DNA of 64,000 nucleotides from Saturnia japonica (Eukaryota; Arthropoda; Insecta; Lepidoptera; Saturniidae), in contig CM065311.1 in NCBI GenBank assembly GCA_033032175.1, positions 1,543,190 to 1,607,189 of the forward strand, read 5' to 3'. The notes under the pieces are model-generated. The model searched no databases, was not told the DNA's origin, and worked only from the letters and a program-made list of their open reading frames with translations. A program made the translations under genes and the position numbers. Shown piece after piece: positions 23,571 to 34,839 of the stretch; the first letter of the stretch is position 1, and the number at the start of each line of letters is the position of its first letter.

Positions 23571-24076
23571 AATGTTCACCACATAAGTTGAATAATAGAT
23601 AATAAAGCTACTGTAAAGGAAGTTTCCGGAGTATGTTACGTAATATTAATGTCGTTGACATTTTAGAACAGAAAAATTGTAAATTTCATAAAGCGGAAGC
23701 TGTTAACATAACAAAATCTAACAAAAAATTACCTTTTAGAAAGTTTCCTTAATAATTATTGTTATGATTGAAATATGTAGCAACCTCATAGTTTTGAACT
23801 TTTTTGTTTATAAAACATGATTAACATTATCAAAAACGTGATTATAGTTAGTAGTATAATTAAACTAAATAGGTACGTACGTATTATTGATATAATACAA
23901 AGTTTGTAGTGATTAGTTTCGGTACGTAACTTTGAGAGATCAGTTATATGATATTACCTAGGACATTTTGCAAAAATGATGTTGAATTATGTTTGACTAG
24001 CTGTAAACCACTGTTCCTGTTGTACATTATAATGTGTATTGTATAGGCATGAAAATTATTGTTATGTTATAATATA

Positions 24077-24743
24077 CAGTGTAAACTCTTTATAACGTTA
24101 TCCTTTATAACGATAAACTCCCTATAACGTTGAAGTGAGCTCAATTTGGTTGGTTTGCGTTAAAACCCACATATTGAAACACTCTTTATAGCGATATGCC
24201 ATTCTCTATTACGAAGAAATGTGTTCATATTTTTAGACAGTAAATATTTATTATCGATATTATTGTTTATTATCAGGTAACAAAAGACTTTGAAGCTCCG
24301 AAACATCCGAGGTCGGTCTAGCTTTTGTTATCCTTAATTGCCTTGAACACGTGCAGTATGACGCTTTGTTTTCTCGGAAGTGATGGTCTTTGACCTTGCA
24401 TACCGGGTACCTATCGTATTATCAGTCGTAAACCTACTTTGAAACTGTTAACATGGCCAGTAAACGGAAAGCGATTAGTGTTGACGAAAAAGTTTGATAG
24501 AAGAAGATATGAATAGAATACATAAAATAATACAAAACAAGTACTGGCATAGCAAAAAACGTCAGACCAAGTTATCAGACTATATGTGTAAACAATAATT
24601 TATAAGCATTTATTATCTAAAACATACATATTAAAAATTCTTGTTAATTTGGTTGTTTTTTTGTTCACTCCATATAACGATAACTCCCTATAACGATAAA
24701 AAATGCTCAGTCCCTTGAGTTTTGTTATAAAGAGTTCACACTG
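24077..24743 (+). mobile_element. Internally deleted pogo/Tigger-like transposon
   Basis: Terminal inverted repeats start CAGTGTAAACTCTTTATAAC at the left and, in complement, CAGTGTGAACTCTTTATAAC at the right (one mismatch in 20). They are flanked by TA at 24075-24076 and 24744-24745, as in Tc1/mariner-superfamily insertions. Subterminal CCCTATAACG motifs are repeated inside both ends. The element is 667 bp, far shorter than an autonomous pogo/Tigger element, and contains only scraps of transposase (see 24453-24598). It is non-autonomous. Confidence 0.8.
24453..24598 (+). pseudogene. CENP-B/Tigger-like transposase, fused N- and C-terminal scraps
   Basis: An ATG frame begins Met-Ala-Ser-Lys-Arg-Lys-Ala-Ile-Ser-Val-Asp-Glu-Lys-Val and stops at 24495. 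This resembles the start of the psq/CENP-B-type helix-turn-helix of pogo/Tigger transposases. A -1 shift (from 24494) continues Leu-Ile-Glu-Glu and runs to a stop at 24596, through a Lys-Arg-Gln-Thr-Lys-Leu-Ser-Asp-Tyr-Met end that looks like a transposase C-terminus. The DDE catalytic domain is gone, so no activity is possible. The C-terminal assignment is an inference. Confidence 0.55.
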
Positions 24744-24749
24744 TATATA

Positions 24750-26495
24750 TTTTTATATTTTTTAGGATATTCACAGCACGTCTGTCACATGAATGAACTT
24801 TGTTTTTTAGCTTGTTGGTCAAGAGGAATAGCTAAAAGTGTCCGTCCGAGCGACCTTTTTTAAATATCGCAGATTCTCTTGTGCGTAATATAGATATTTA
24901 TTTTTCAAGTTCATTTACAACTATCATATTACAAATTATTTTTCATCCCATATGAAAAGTAGCAGTGACAAAAGTTTATTCACATATTTATAATGTATAT
25001 AATAATAAAAGGTCGTCGACATTTCTCGTTCGAAGACATTTTGAATCCGTCAGGTCCATCGGACTATGTCATTAACTAATATTATTTAAGTAAAAAAAAC
25101 GGCCTTTCTCAGAAAAGGGCACACGAGATTTCTGTATTGCATTTGTATTTTGCCGTGTTGTTTTCCTTTAGTAGTGCTGCGAACATTTCTTACTTAGGTT
25201 TGTAAATTCAAAAGTACAAGCTTAATTTTTCCGCATGTTAGTCTCCAGTTCTCATTGAGCTAAGCAATATTTTTTTTAATTTAATGATTTTTAACAATCA
25301 GCTCAGTAACTTACTATTAGAAAGAAATTTCAATTAATAGTACCTACTAAACATATTTTTTCAGAATTCGCGTAATTTACTAATTGAAATTGGTAATAAC
25401 TATTGGCTGACGGTGAAGGTAAACGCCACGAGGATACCGAAACGCTAGAAAAATGTTCTTGTAATTAATTGAGATAAATCGCCAACACGTTATTAGGCAG
25501 GCTGGTGTTGTAATTAAGCTTACGCCTTCCTTCGGGTATACGCATTTGCCCAGCAATGGACCATTTATGCAAATTCTGGTATTATTTTTCACACATCAAA
25601 ATAAGATTAATACATATTATAGAACAAAGTAAAAAAAAATCGAGATTTATAAATGCCTAAATTAAATAGAAGAACCTACCTACTTAAAACCGCAAAGTGT
25701 TCTTGTGAATATTCACATTATTAACATATCTTCGATATGAGTGTGCGCCAAATTAAAACCATTAGTGATGCGGCCTTACTGTAGGCGATTCTTTGTATTT
25801 CATATTCTGTTGATATAAAGTCAAACAATCAATTATTAATTTATGTTTCTTTATAAAAATAATCATAAAAATATGAAACTTAAATAAATGGAAATATTCG
25901 TAGAAACGTTTAAAGATTCTTAAAGAAAGCGAGTGAGTTTAATAAGCTACAATTATTATTGTAAAATTTTTAAATATACATTATGTTACTATTTATAATT
26001 ATTATTTAAATTGAGTAACCTTTTCGTAACATCAGTTACATTTGCAAGATAAAAAGGTTCCGTTGGCGATTCGTCAATGAAATCACAAAAGTTCGAGTGT
26101 ATTAAGTATTACATAAAATAACAAAATTATATTACGAATTTTCCGTAAATTTAGAGAATTATTATAATAACGTTATACTCGCGATCAATTAGACCGTATC
26201 AAGTGAGGGAAACTCAAGGTCGTGGTAAAACACTACATATTACCTTTTATACTTTACCACGAAAGACAAATATCAACTTTATGCGTTTAGCATAAGTAGT
26301 AATTTATATTTTTATAAGAAAATATTGATATTCATTACCCAGCTGGATACGTTGATATATTTTTTTATATGGGTATTATCCAAGTATGTAGTTACTAATC
26401 AATGACGTTTTTGATGACGTATTTTTAAAGGGGACAGTAAAATTACTTCATAATGAATGACGGATACGGTTATTCCGTTTTTTTATTCTTTATAC
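24750..26495. other. Unique AT-rich stretch, nothing recognised
   Basis: Small less AT-rich islands lie at 25015-25075 and 26165-26225. No gene or shared repeat is supported. Confidence 0.35.
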
Positions 26496-26499
26496 GTTT

Positions 26500-26800
26500 T
26501 AGTGTTTAGTTATAATCTCACCTGCTGTCAAATGAAGGTGTAGCCCAAGATGGTAACACGCCAAGCCTAGTTGACGACTGTGTCTCAAGTGCATCTACCG
26601 AAACCCACCTATTGGTGCTTGGCGACACTTTTACAACTTTAAGGTAGTAGCTAGAGTCATGCGGGTATTAGAATATACCCTATCACCATTCTACGGTTTC
26701 ATCACGATGTTTTCTTTCAGCAACAACTCAGGCTCATTGCAGGGATTTGTTAATATTGCTGTTCCTTTTAAGGTTGGTTTTAAATCGCTATAGGCTACAA
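26500..26800 (-). mobile_element. SINE S1 copy with eroded head (minus strand)
   Basis: In complement it carries CCCTGCAATGAGCCTGAGTT, AACATCGTGATGAAACCGTA, ATGGTGATAGGG, CTAGCTACTACCTTAAAG, ACTTGAGACACAGTCG, GGCTTGGCG and a terminal AACACTAAAAC block. These are nearly all S1 body blocks in order. The tRNA-like head is too diverged for confident A and B boxes. About 300 bp. Confidence 0.7.
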
Positions 26801-26804
26801 TGGC

Positions 26805-27510
26805 CACTTTACCTTTGCCTTACTGCATATCTACTTGGTACTTATAAACATTTCAACAATTATCAAATAGCTATTTATAAAAATCATGTTTTTCCCCTTT
26901 TCTTATTGTAGAATTATAGACTGATGGCAATTTTAAGCTTCGTACAATCTACAAACATCTCTTCAGTCGTAGCTGTCATTTCTACCTGCTCAAATATCAA
27001 TTTATCTTAATATAACTTAACGAAAATAATTTTTATATTGTGGTCTTGATTTATATAATTTATGTAACGTAATAAAGTAATTTATAATAATGTGTATATA
27101 ATTTTTGTAGGCCCAATTTAATGTACAAGGTGCTTTGTTGATTTTACTAATAATTTAAAGGATTAAGTAAATACTATTAATTGATTTTTGTATTGCATGC
27201 AAATTTGTCTATAATGATTATATGATATTTGTCTTCCCTTTATACAATAAGTTGAGATTTAAAAACGATTTTCAAAAGTAGTAATTGAGAATTGATAATG
27301 CCACGGTCGCGAGATATCAAGTATAAATTAAAAGGTGCCAAATGACATGTTAATTACAGGCGCGTCTCGACGATGTTTAGTTCGTCGCTTGGCTTGTGTT
27401 GTGTCGCAAACGAATGTCGAATCAACCGCATCTAGGCCATTGTCGACTGTTAACACATAATATCTAAGACACTTCGCGTATGTTAGGAGAAAACGCGCGG
27501 GTTTGGATTT
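26805..27510. other. AT-rich stretch with a CpG-rich patch
   Basis: A CpG-rich patch at about 27358-27510 (around GGCGCGTCTCGACGATG) is not shared with other parts of the window and could be regulatory. No gene is supported. Confidence 0.3.
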
Positions 27511-27514
27511 ACAA

Positions 27515-27665
27515 TTTTTTTTTTTTAATAGGTTTGGCGTTTGGCCATTATTTCATCTGATGTTAAAGACTGAAGCTTGACGACAGATTTTAAACTTGAG
27601 GGTAGTAGCTAGCCAGGCGGACTAGAAAATGCCCTACCACCATGGTATGGTTTCATCACGATGTG
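27515..27665 (-). mobile_element. SINE S1 body copy (minus strand)
   Basis: In complement: CATCGTGATGAAACCATACC, ATGGTGGTAGGGCATTTTCT, CCTGGCTAGCTACTACCCTC, AATGGCCAAACGCCAAACC and a poly-A tail (T run at 27517-27526). The tail and body are preserved, and the central part with the GAGCCAGTC block and the head are lost. Confidence 0.7.
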
Positions 27666-27669
27666 TAAT

Positions 27670-28650
27670 GTGACGTATTTCACATGTACTTTTTTTTCCA
27701 AATTTTTTGCTGGATATTTATTTAATAGTTGATCTTGAATGTGAGATTTTTTGTTTATCTGCTGATTTGTAGGCTACAAAATATGGGTCCATAGAAATTG
27801 TAAAATTTTATTCTCAACTGATTTACATTAAATTTTATATACCTTCTGTATATAGTACATATATGTATTAGTCATGTCATTTCGAAATAAAATATAAATT
27901 TCTTTATTATAACCTTAAAAATTAGTATAGGTAATTAACTAGTAAAGAGCCATGGGCACAGTGAGCATAATTATATAATTTATATGTATTAGAATGACTG
28001 TGTTTAAATCAATAATAATTTATATTATGCTCAAATATAATTTGTCTTTATGTATCGAAAGTTATTAGGCATTTTCCAATGAAAATGTTTCAATAAAAAA
28101 TGGAGAAACTATTTATTTATTTACCTAAAAAGGCTCAGATGATGTACCATGATCGGCACCGTTTATTTACCCAGAAGGGACAGAAGGTCGAAAAAATTAA
28201 AATACGTACCAGGTAGTATGTAGGCACTTTAAGTATTATTACGTTCGTCCCACTGAGTGATGTATCACTGCATGTGAGCGCGAATCAAGTGTGCCTCTAA
28301 ATGATAGTTTCTCTAATGTTCATAACGTGGGTGGAGCGGAGCGTTCAGCTTAACACTGGATTTAAAAAAATGGTTATTTACGTTTCTGTTCTTCGGTGAT
28401 GTAAGTACACTTTGAACATTAATTTGGGTGGATTGTAGGACATGACAATACCCACCATAATGGTACGCTTAAGTGTGCCGCGTTCCGGGATTAACCGGTG
28501 TGTATTCAGTTATCCGGGGTGATAAGAACGTGTTCCCGACTGGGTAGAGCGATCATCATGCTTATGATGAACCTATCACAGTGTTACCTTTTAATTTGTA
28601 GTGTTTTAGAATCAACCAATGTTTATATATAGCTGCCGAGTGCTTTGCTA
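27670..28650. other. AT-rich stretch with one less AT-rich patch
   Basis: The part from 28240 to 28570 contains more CpG and may be an old GC-rich repeat (for example GTGTGCCGCGTTCCGGGATT). No partner copy was found and no gene can be supported. Confidence 0.3.
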
Positions 28651-28654
28651 GCTA

Positions 28655-28930
28655 GCTTATAGTCTATCAATTATGGAATGACGTATGCTTCATCACACCT
28701 ACAAAACTTAATCAGAATCTATTGAGAATTGATGAAAAAAAATCTTTTGTTCTTTTTCTTTACGATTACTGAAAGCAATATTAAAAATTGTTATACCCTA
28801 TGAATTATGGCATAACTTATATTTCCCGTGTACAAAATTTTATAAAAATCGGTCAAGCCGTTTTTGTGTTAAATAAGTATTTGCCAATAGAGGACTGAAT
28901 TTTTTTTAATACCATGCGTGATCAGTGTCC
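28655..28930 (+). repeat. Repeat family E, two modules
   Basis: Two ~130-bp modules carrying TATTGAGAATTGATGAA and CCCGTGTACAAAATTTTATA match the four-module array at 150-645. A shared right end (GTTAAATAAGTATTTGCC) marks the same boundary as GTTAAATTCGGGCATAC at about 592. Confidence 0.6.
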
Positions 28931-29792
28931 TTTTATATAGGATGCTTATTGAGAAATGTGGAAAAATATTAATTATACAGACATAATTACAGTTTTATTA
29001 ATATAGATTGTGGCGGTTGAACGCTAAAACTACTAATATAAACTACTTTCAATTCACATTCTTAAATCAACTAAAATGTATAATATTATACTCGTAGCAG
29101 CTGTGATATTTCCAAACGAGTTTTTTAGCAATAAATATATCAAAATGGTTTATCTGGAATTTAGCAATAGTTCTTGTCTTCCTAAGAGCTCTTATTTACA
29201 TCGCTGATGAATATTTTTTTTCAAATTAAAACTACCAAAGTAGTACTACTACTAAAATAAAAATAACTCTCAAGGTGATGATTAAAACCTTCGATAAAGA
29301 AGTCAACAACGAAAGAATACACAACTTATTATAATTTAGGGAAAACTATTATTTAAATAACACCAAAATATTTTTGAACGTTACTCATAAAATTTTATGT
29401 TTTGTACAAAATGGGCCCTATTTTTTAAAATACAATATACAGTTCAGCAATTAAGTTATTATTTATCAATAAAAATAGTCGATATGATATTGCTAATAAA
29501 AATGACATCCATTTTTAGCTATATAAAGTCGTCCTTACATAACTTTTTATGTCGTTTATATGTTTATCAGATTAATTTATTTTTGAGCAATATATAGTAT
29601 ATTTAATTGGTTAATTAATTGACGCCATAAATTGGGATGTCCTATGAGTTCAATGTCATAAAGAATTCCAAGAAACACATACTGTAAAAATGGGTCAGAT
29701 CTCGATTGAGTTTGTTTGTCTATAAAAAGTAGTGAAATCGCATAAACAATCAAGTGTAGGAGGTGGATACAAAAAAAAACCGAGTAATTTTG

Positions 29793-30127
29793 GCTAAAAT
29801 CTGGCCTATCTTTTACACGATAAATTTCATTCTTAAGAATCTATTGTGCCTTTGTACATTCTTGTTATATGTCGTAGAATTTTATATGAATTGTTCGTTG
29901 TTGCTATAAACTCAAGCTCAAGAAAACAGAAGTACGTAATAGTAGCAATGCCTCCTAAAATATTTTCAACGGCACAAGTCATATACAATTCCGCGACATA
30001 TAACAAGAATATGTTAACCTTATTGTCTTGTCATTAATCAAATGATTTAGGCTCATATAATTAGGTACATTAGATTCTAAAGAATGGCATCTAACGTGTA
30101 AAAGATAGGACAGAATTTTATTAGCAT
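29793..30127. mobile_element. Foldback element with long inverted arms, family B
   Basis: The left arm (29793-29890) and right arm (29979-30127) pair in three blocks. TATCTTTTACACG pairs with CGTGTAAAAGATA. TTCTTAAGAATCTA pairs with TAGATTCTAAAGAA. ATTCTTGTTATATGTCG pairs with CGACATATAACAAGAAT. The right arm has about 50 extra bases. The loop is about 88 bp. No coding sequence is present. A diverged half-copy (right half) lies at 48470-48650. Open frames of about 63 codons in both orientations are by-products of the palindrome. Confidence 0.65.
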
Positions 30128-30179
30128 TGGATCTTCGAATTCGAAGATACACCACGAAACTCCTCAAAATCATTGAAGT

Positions 30180-30265
30180 TGTTTATTTTTTTTATATAAT
30201 AGCACTGTCCCTGATGGTAAGCACAGCACAGTTCAAACACAACGGTGACCACTGAGAGATCTAAA
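30180..30265 (-). repeat. Probable LINE 3' untranslated tail (minus strand)
   Basis: In complement: GATCTCTCAGTGGTCACCGT, then TTGTGTTTGAACTGTGCTGT, TACCATCAGGGACAG and a run of A. A similar GGTGGTCACCGTTGTTTTTG block is at 44755-44830, and a GGTGGTCGCCGTTGTGTTAC block follows the LINE at 35525. This pattern is a common 3' UTR of lepidopteran LINEs. Confidence 0.4.
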
Positions 30266-30630
30266 ATGTAAAATATGTATATATAATAGATACATTCATG
30301 CTAAAGAAGATATAGGCACACGAAGTGAGAAAGGGATACTTAGATGGTTTGGGCATGTTGAGAGGATGAATGAAAGAATTACTAAACAAATTTATAATGC
30401 GAGTGTGAATGGAAACGTTGGAAGAGTAAGGCGCAGACAAACGTTACTTGATCAAATGGGGGACGTTCTGAAGAAAGATCAGGTTAAGAGTACTCTAAAC
30501 CGACGTGCATGCATAAAAAGATTGATGATTGTTGAAGAAGCGAAAAATGTATCCCAGGATCGTAGCAGGTGGAAGGACGTGGTCTCTGTTTACCCGTTGG
30601 GAAATAGGCATGATTTATGTATGTATGCTA
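30266..30630 (+). pseudogene. RTE-type LINE pol C-terminus
   Basis: An open frame running at least from 30266 encodes Gly-Ile-Leu-Arg-Trp-Phe-Gly-His-Val-Glu-Arg-Met, then a basic Gly-Arg-Val-Arg-Arg-Arg-Gln block, then Gln-Asp-Arg-Ser-Arg-Trp-Lys-Asp. This is the conserved order of the RTE-clade pol C-terminus (RWFGHV...GRxRRR...DRxxW). It ends in Tyr-Pro-Leu-Gly-Asn and an (ATGT)n tail near 30620, typical of RTE 3' ends. The RT and endonuclease domains are absent, so the copy is 5'-truncated and dead, though this part is unusually unbroken. Confidence 0.7.
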
Positions 30631-30634
30631 ATCC

Positions 30635-31800
30635 GCACGTGTTATATATACATGCGAGTAGGAATGCGAGGAATAGGAGTAATTATATACATAAACGTTA
30701 ATCCTTATACGCGAGCATGAGGTTAAGATCGTAGAAATCGTAAAACAGAACTACATTTTAATTTTTTTTTGTAGCATATCAAAAATTATTGCCTTGTGAC
30801 TGACTAATCGAAAACAAATTACAATCTACGAATAATGTGGCCACCGAGAGGTATACATTCCAATACCATTCGCTGTTGTCATGCTGGTCAGTAAGTCTTT
30901 CAGCAGCAGGACATGCATTGGCTGATCCCGAAACAAATCAATAAAGTGACTAGTGTGACGGATTTATCAACATTCGGATTGTGGTCGCTACTTGACGGAT
31001 ATTCTACTACCAAAATTTTTGTATTGTCAGATAATTTAAGCAACTATGACTATATTCATTTGCTTTTTGAATTACTAACTAAGCTATTATTTCAACTCTG
31101 TTTTCATTTTTTCAAGGGTTAATTTAATTTAAAAATTGTTACGTACTTACTTAAACAGTGTGTCTACGTAAAAAAAATTATGAGTAAAATTTTCAGTGTA
31201 CTCTGATGATGAATGGTGAAAAACAATAATATAAAAAAATTGTGACTTATATGAATATTCTATAAAGATATCTCTGTTTCTTGGGATCCCTCGTAATCGC
31301 ATAACTACCAACTTATCCTTATCGTTTTCATTGAATATAAAGCTTCTTACCTCACAACGACGTACAAATCTCACGGAAAAACCTCAAGCGATCGGGTGAT
31401 ATACTTGGCCTTAGTACTTTCATAATTCAAGTTTACTAGGTCATTTTATACTACTATAGAATCCTTAACATCGAGAAGGTTTCCCAAATGACTAATAAAT
31501 TACCCGATAAATTGGTTAAATCTCACCAAAACGGCATTGAACTGTTTTTTGTTTATTGATGGTGTAATATGTCGTAAAGGTTGTCGCAACAGATTTTTAG
31601 AAATTAAATCATCCGACACAGCGATCCACTCACATACTACGCTGCATCTGTATTTTATTTGAGACAATTATTATATTCTAACTCGTTAATACTACTTCAA
31701 AGGCCATAGAGTCAGTTTAGGGAGTGTCCCTAACTGAAATATTAATGACTAACATAATACTAAAAAAAAAAACACCTGATTTGGCATTGATAGCTTCCGT
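30635..31800. other. AT-rich stretch, nothing recognised
   Basis: No supported gene. The frames at 30913-31122 and 31147-31374 (69 and 75 codons) are unrecognised. Confidence 0.3.
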
Positions 31801-32215
31801 TTATTGGTGACGTCATGAAATTCGTTGCGTTATCTATTTCTTGTGCGACCTCTGATGGTCATTTCTGTGACCTTAACGATATTGCAGGAGAAATGACATG
31901 CTGTATACAGATCCGTCTCGCCTTGTGTAGGAGTGGTTCAATTCATAAACGAACTGAATATTTTTATGTAAATGAGTTTTTTTACCAAAGAAAAAATACC
32001 TTTATATATTTTTATGAGTTATATATTAAAAATGACTATCATTTATAGAATCAATAATTCAATACACATTAAATTATCATCGAAAATTTTAAAAAGTGAA
32101 ATGGTAGTTTATGTTATATAACTATGATTACGGGATTAATTTTTATTTGAGTGTGTTCTAAAGACTTCAAGAGGCGTAATTCGCTACTGCTTATAATTTA
32201 AGTTATAATATATGT
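31800..32215 (+). promoter_or_regulatory. Possible upstream regulatory region with CRE palindrome
   Basis: TGACGTCA, the full cAMP-response/bZIP palindrome, is at 31809-31816 inside a less AT-rich segment (31790-31930). It lies about 420 bp upstream of the CpG-rich candidate exon. The single motif is weak evidence alone. Its interest comes from its position. Confidence 0.25.
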
Positions 32216-32224
32216 CGCGATAGC

Positions 32225-32479
32225 AAGGTGATTACTATTTCGGGCGGCGATGGTGGGAGTCGCGCGCGCAGTCCCTTGCCGCAGTCTTTTCGTGCGCACG
32301 CCCGCCGCTGAGTGCGCGCATCTGACGCGCCAACTTCAAAAATCGAACACCCCAATTTTCAAAAGTCGAACTCGTGTCCATTTTATGTCACCGAAAGTGA
32401 TTTTCAGTGTTTTGTGCCAGTTTGTGTGAACTTGCGTTTTATCGTTCCGGGGCCGACTTTCACAACCGAGTTTTTGCAA
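32225..32479 (+). promoter_or_regulatory. Candidate promoter and non-coding first exon
   Basis: An abrupt CpG-rich block (GTCGCGCGCGCAGTCCCTTG, GCGCACGCCCGCCGCTGAG) is followed by GT-rich text with an insect Initiator-like TCAGT at 32405-32409 and the sequence AGTGTTTTGTGCCAGTTTG, typical of insect 5' UTRs. It ends in a strong splice donor, CAA|GTGAGT, with GT at 32480-32481. It is not repeated in the window. Two 63-codon frames cross it but run through the donor. A 5'-UTR exon of a long host gene to the right is inferred. The gene cannot be named, and its next exon is not visible. Confidence 0.4.
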
Positions 32480-32599
32480 GTGAGTGTTTTTCGCTTATTT
32501 TAATCAGACGTTGTCGCGTAATTGTCCGTCGGTTTGTTACACAATCGACGTCTCAACGACGTCTCGTTTCGCTAATGCTCGAAAATGATTTGAAATAAC

Positions 32600-33425
32600 T
32601 TTTGCTGAAATGTTAATTAATTTTATTACTTTATCAGCTAGGTGCAAGGTGGTTTGAAACGGATATATTGTTCACGATGTTTATTATAATTTCCTATCAA
32701 CGATAAAATTAGGTTCTCATTTACATATTTTTAAGGTCTAATTTTCATATAGTATGACAATAATAAATTACGTTGAGCAAACGCGTTGATGTCTTTTGTA
32801 TGCGTACTATGTTCTGCACGAGCTACGAAAGTATGGTACATTCCACTGTGTTTTCTAGAGTGAACAGCATGCTTGTTTATCATTCCAAATATATTCATGT
32901 ATAATTTTGTTCTTTAATACAAAAGGATATACTATAAAACAAGTTCTACTGAAGAAATCCTTGTTTGGTTTCTAATAATTTAAATTTTGTATAATTATGT
33001 GATCTAATATACGTGTTAGGAAACGTATAACCATTAATAGCAAGCTTAAACTATTTAACATTCTAGTAAGAAATAATATCTTAACTAAGTTATTTCATTA
33101 ATAAAATAAATAAACTTATCAATATTAATTTTATAGTGTGGATAAGACTAATTTGAACGAAGTTTATTTGAGCTACGTAGTTCTTACCTAATGATATGAT
33201 AATGCTGTAAGCCCTTAATAGTTAATTAAAGATTGCTTAAAAGTATATTTATTGTGATTTAATCAAGTGTTTGTAACCACAAGTCTGCCGAAGTTAAGTA
33301 ATTATGTGGTTAATGATAGTAAAGGAAGATATGCATAGCTATGAAATAGAACCGACCCTTAACTTTACACTCCGGAGTACATGAACTTGGCGCTAACACT
33401 TAAGAGCTCAGCTTGGTTTTTTTTA
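32600..33425. other. AT-rich stretch, candidate intron
   Basis: No repeat or coding frame is supported. If the donor at 32480 is used, this is the start of a first intron. Confidence 0.3.
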
Positions 33426-33427
33426 TT

Positions 33428-33650
33428 AGCTTGGTAAAATAACTGGTGGTAAGTATGGTCCAATCGACAAACAACGGCGACCGTCAGTGACACAGATTTT
33501 ATCAGCAGTCGTCGATTTCATGGTAGCTTGTTGAAATCCCTCTTCATGTCTCGTTTGGGTTCTCAATATCATAGAAAAGAGGAACTCGTTAACTGGGAGA
33601 TCATTCCACATGGTCCACAGGTTCAATATAAGTTTTTGAAATAGCATTTA
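33428..33650 (-). pseudogene. LINE tail (minus strand)
   Basis: On the minus strand, translation gives Leu-Trp-Thr-Met-Trp-Asn-Asp-Leu-Pro and then blocks that end in GGTCGCCGTTGTTTGTCGAT and a CCACCAGTTATTTTACC block before a run of A. This is the LINE pattern of a Trp-Asn-Asp-Leu-Pro C-terminus followed by the GTCGCCGTTG 3' UTR. The 73-codon frame here is therefore a retrotransposon remnant, not a host gene. Confidence 0.5.
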
Positions 33651-33654
33651 CAGA

Positions 33655-34835
33655 CCCTTATAATAATAATAATCGTCTATGGATAATCGATCGAGAACAG
33701 TTACTCGTAGATGTGTTTGAGTATAATGTACTTTACTCATATTGACTGCGATAATTTTATCGTTCGAAAACCTAATTATACCAGAAATATTATGCAGATA
33801 TTGATTTGCTTGAAATTTTTTTTTTCAAGTATTGTTAACTTTTAAACGAGAAGTATTTAATTGATGTAACAAATTTAATATCTTACAATAGTTTTTGAAA
33901 TAAGATATATGATTTTCTGTTATATGAGCACAATGCAATGGGTGGACTTCATCTAATAGTATGTAAAGTATGGTCTAAGGATAACGACAACTTCTGAGAT
34001 TCATGTTTTTACTATGTGTATGGAAGTCTCTTGCCTGGTGAGGTAGCCTACTATCCTATAAAAATAATAAAATTGTTAAATTTTAACATCTACATCGGTT
34101 ATTTTAAATTTCTCACATAATATTAATATTAAATCTTGTAAGGAATAACCAAATTGTACTTATAAATATGCAAGTCTTATTAAAGTGCATCTCTGATTAA
34201 ATATGTATATTTACATGTACGTAGTGTGTTTGGTAAGAACATCGTTTATCTGAAGGTTTTCACAAAGCTGGTATTACGCCACGGCACAGTATTAAAATGT
34301 TGTTTGAAAAATTCGAGATTATTTGATTATGCATCGATAGAGTATTTAAATATGGAGGTTTCATTTAAATGTGTATATTTTCTCCTTATAATAATTGTTA
34401 TTTCATGTGTCTAACTTTCGGAAACTATTTTCTGCCCCATATTTTTTAGCACTACCCTTTTGTTTTGGTCCTACCTCAGAGATCTTTTGCAGAAAATAAT
34501 ATCACACTTATAGTTTTGCAATAACCGAATTAAAAGAAATAATCATTATCAATAGTCATTAATAAACCTTATCCTTCACTACAGGACAAATCTGCCATCA
34601 TTTTTACCTAATTTATCCTTTTATTCCAATTTACTCCAGAGATAGATAAAATTTTAGCTTCAATAATATATATACACATGCAATATATAACACAAAAAAA
34701 ACCTATTTTTTTCTTGCTATTTGTGATTATTTTATTCTGATACCAAGAAGATAGTGTTACTTATTATATTTCTTTATTATTCCTCACAGGTTAGTGCTTA
34801 CTATTATTTCACCTTATTTTAGGTGACTGACGATG
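33655..34835. other. AT-rich stretch, nothing firm
   Basis: The part at 33945-34070 has features of an old dispersed repeat (GCCTGGTGAGGTAGCCTACT) but no second copy here. No gene is supported. Confidence 0.3.
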
Positions 34836-34839
34836 TGAC

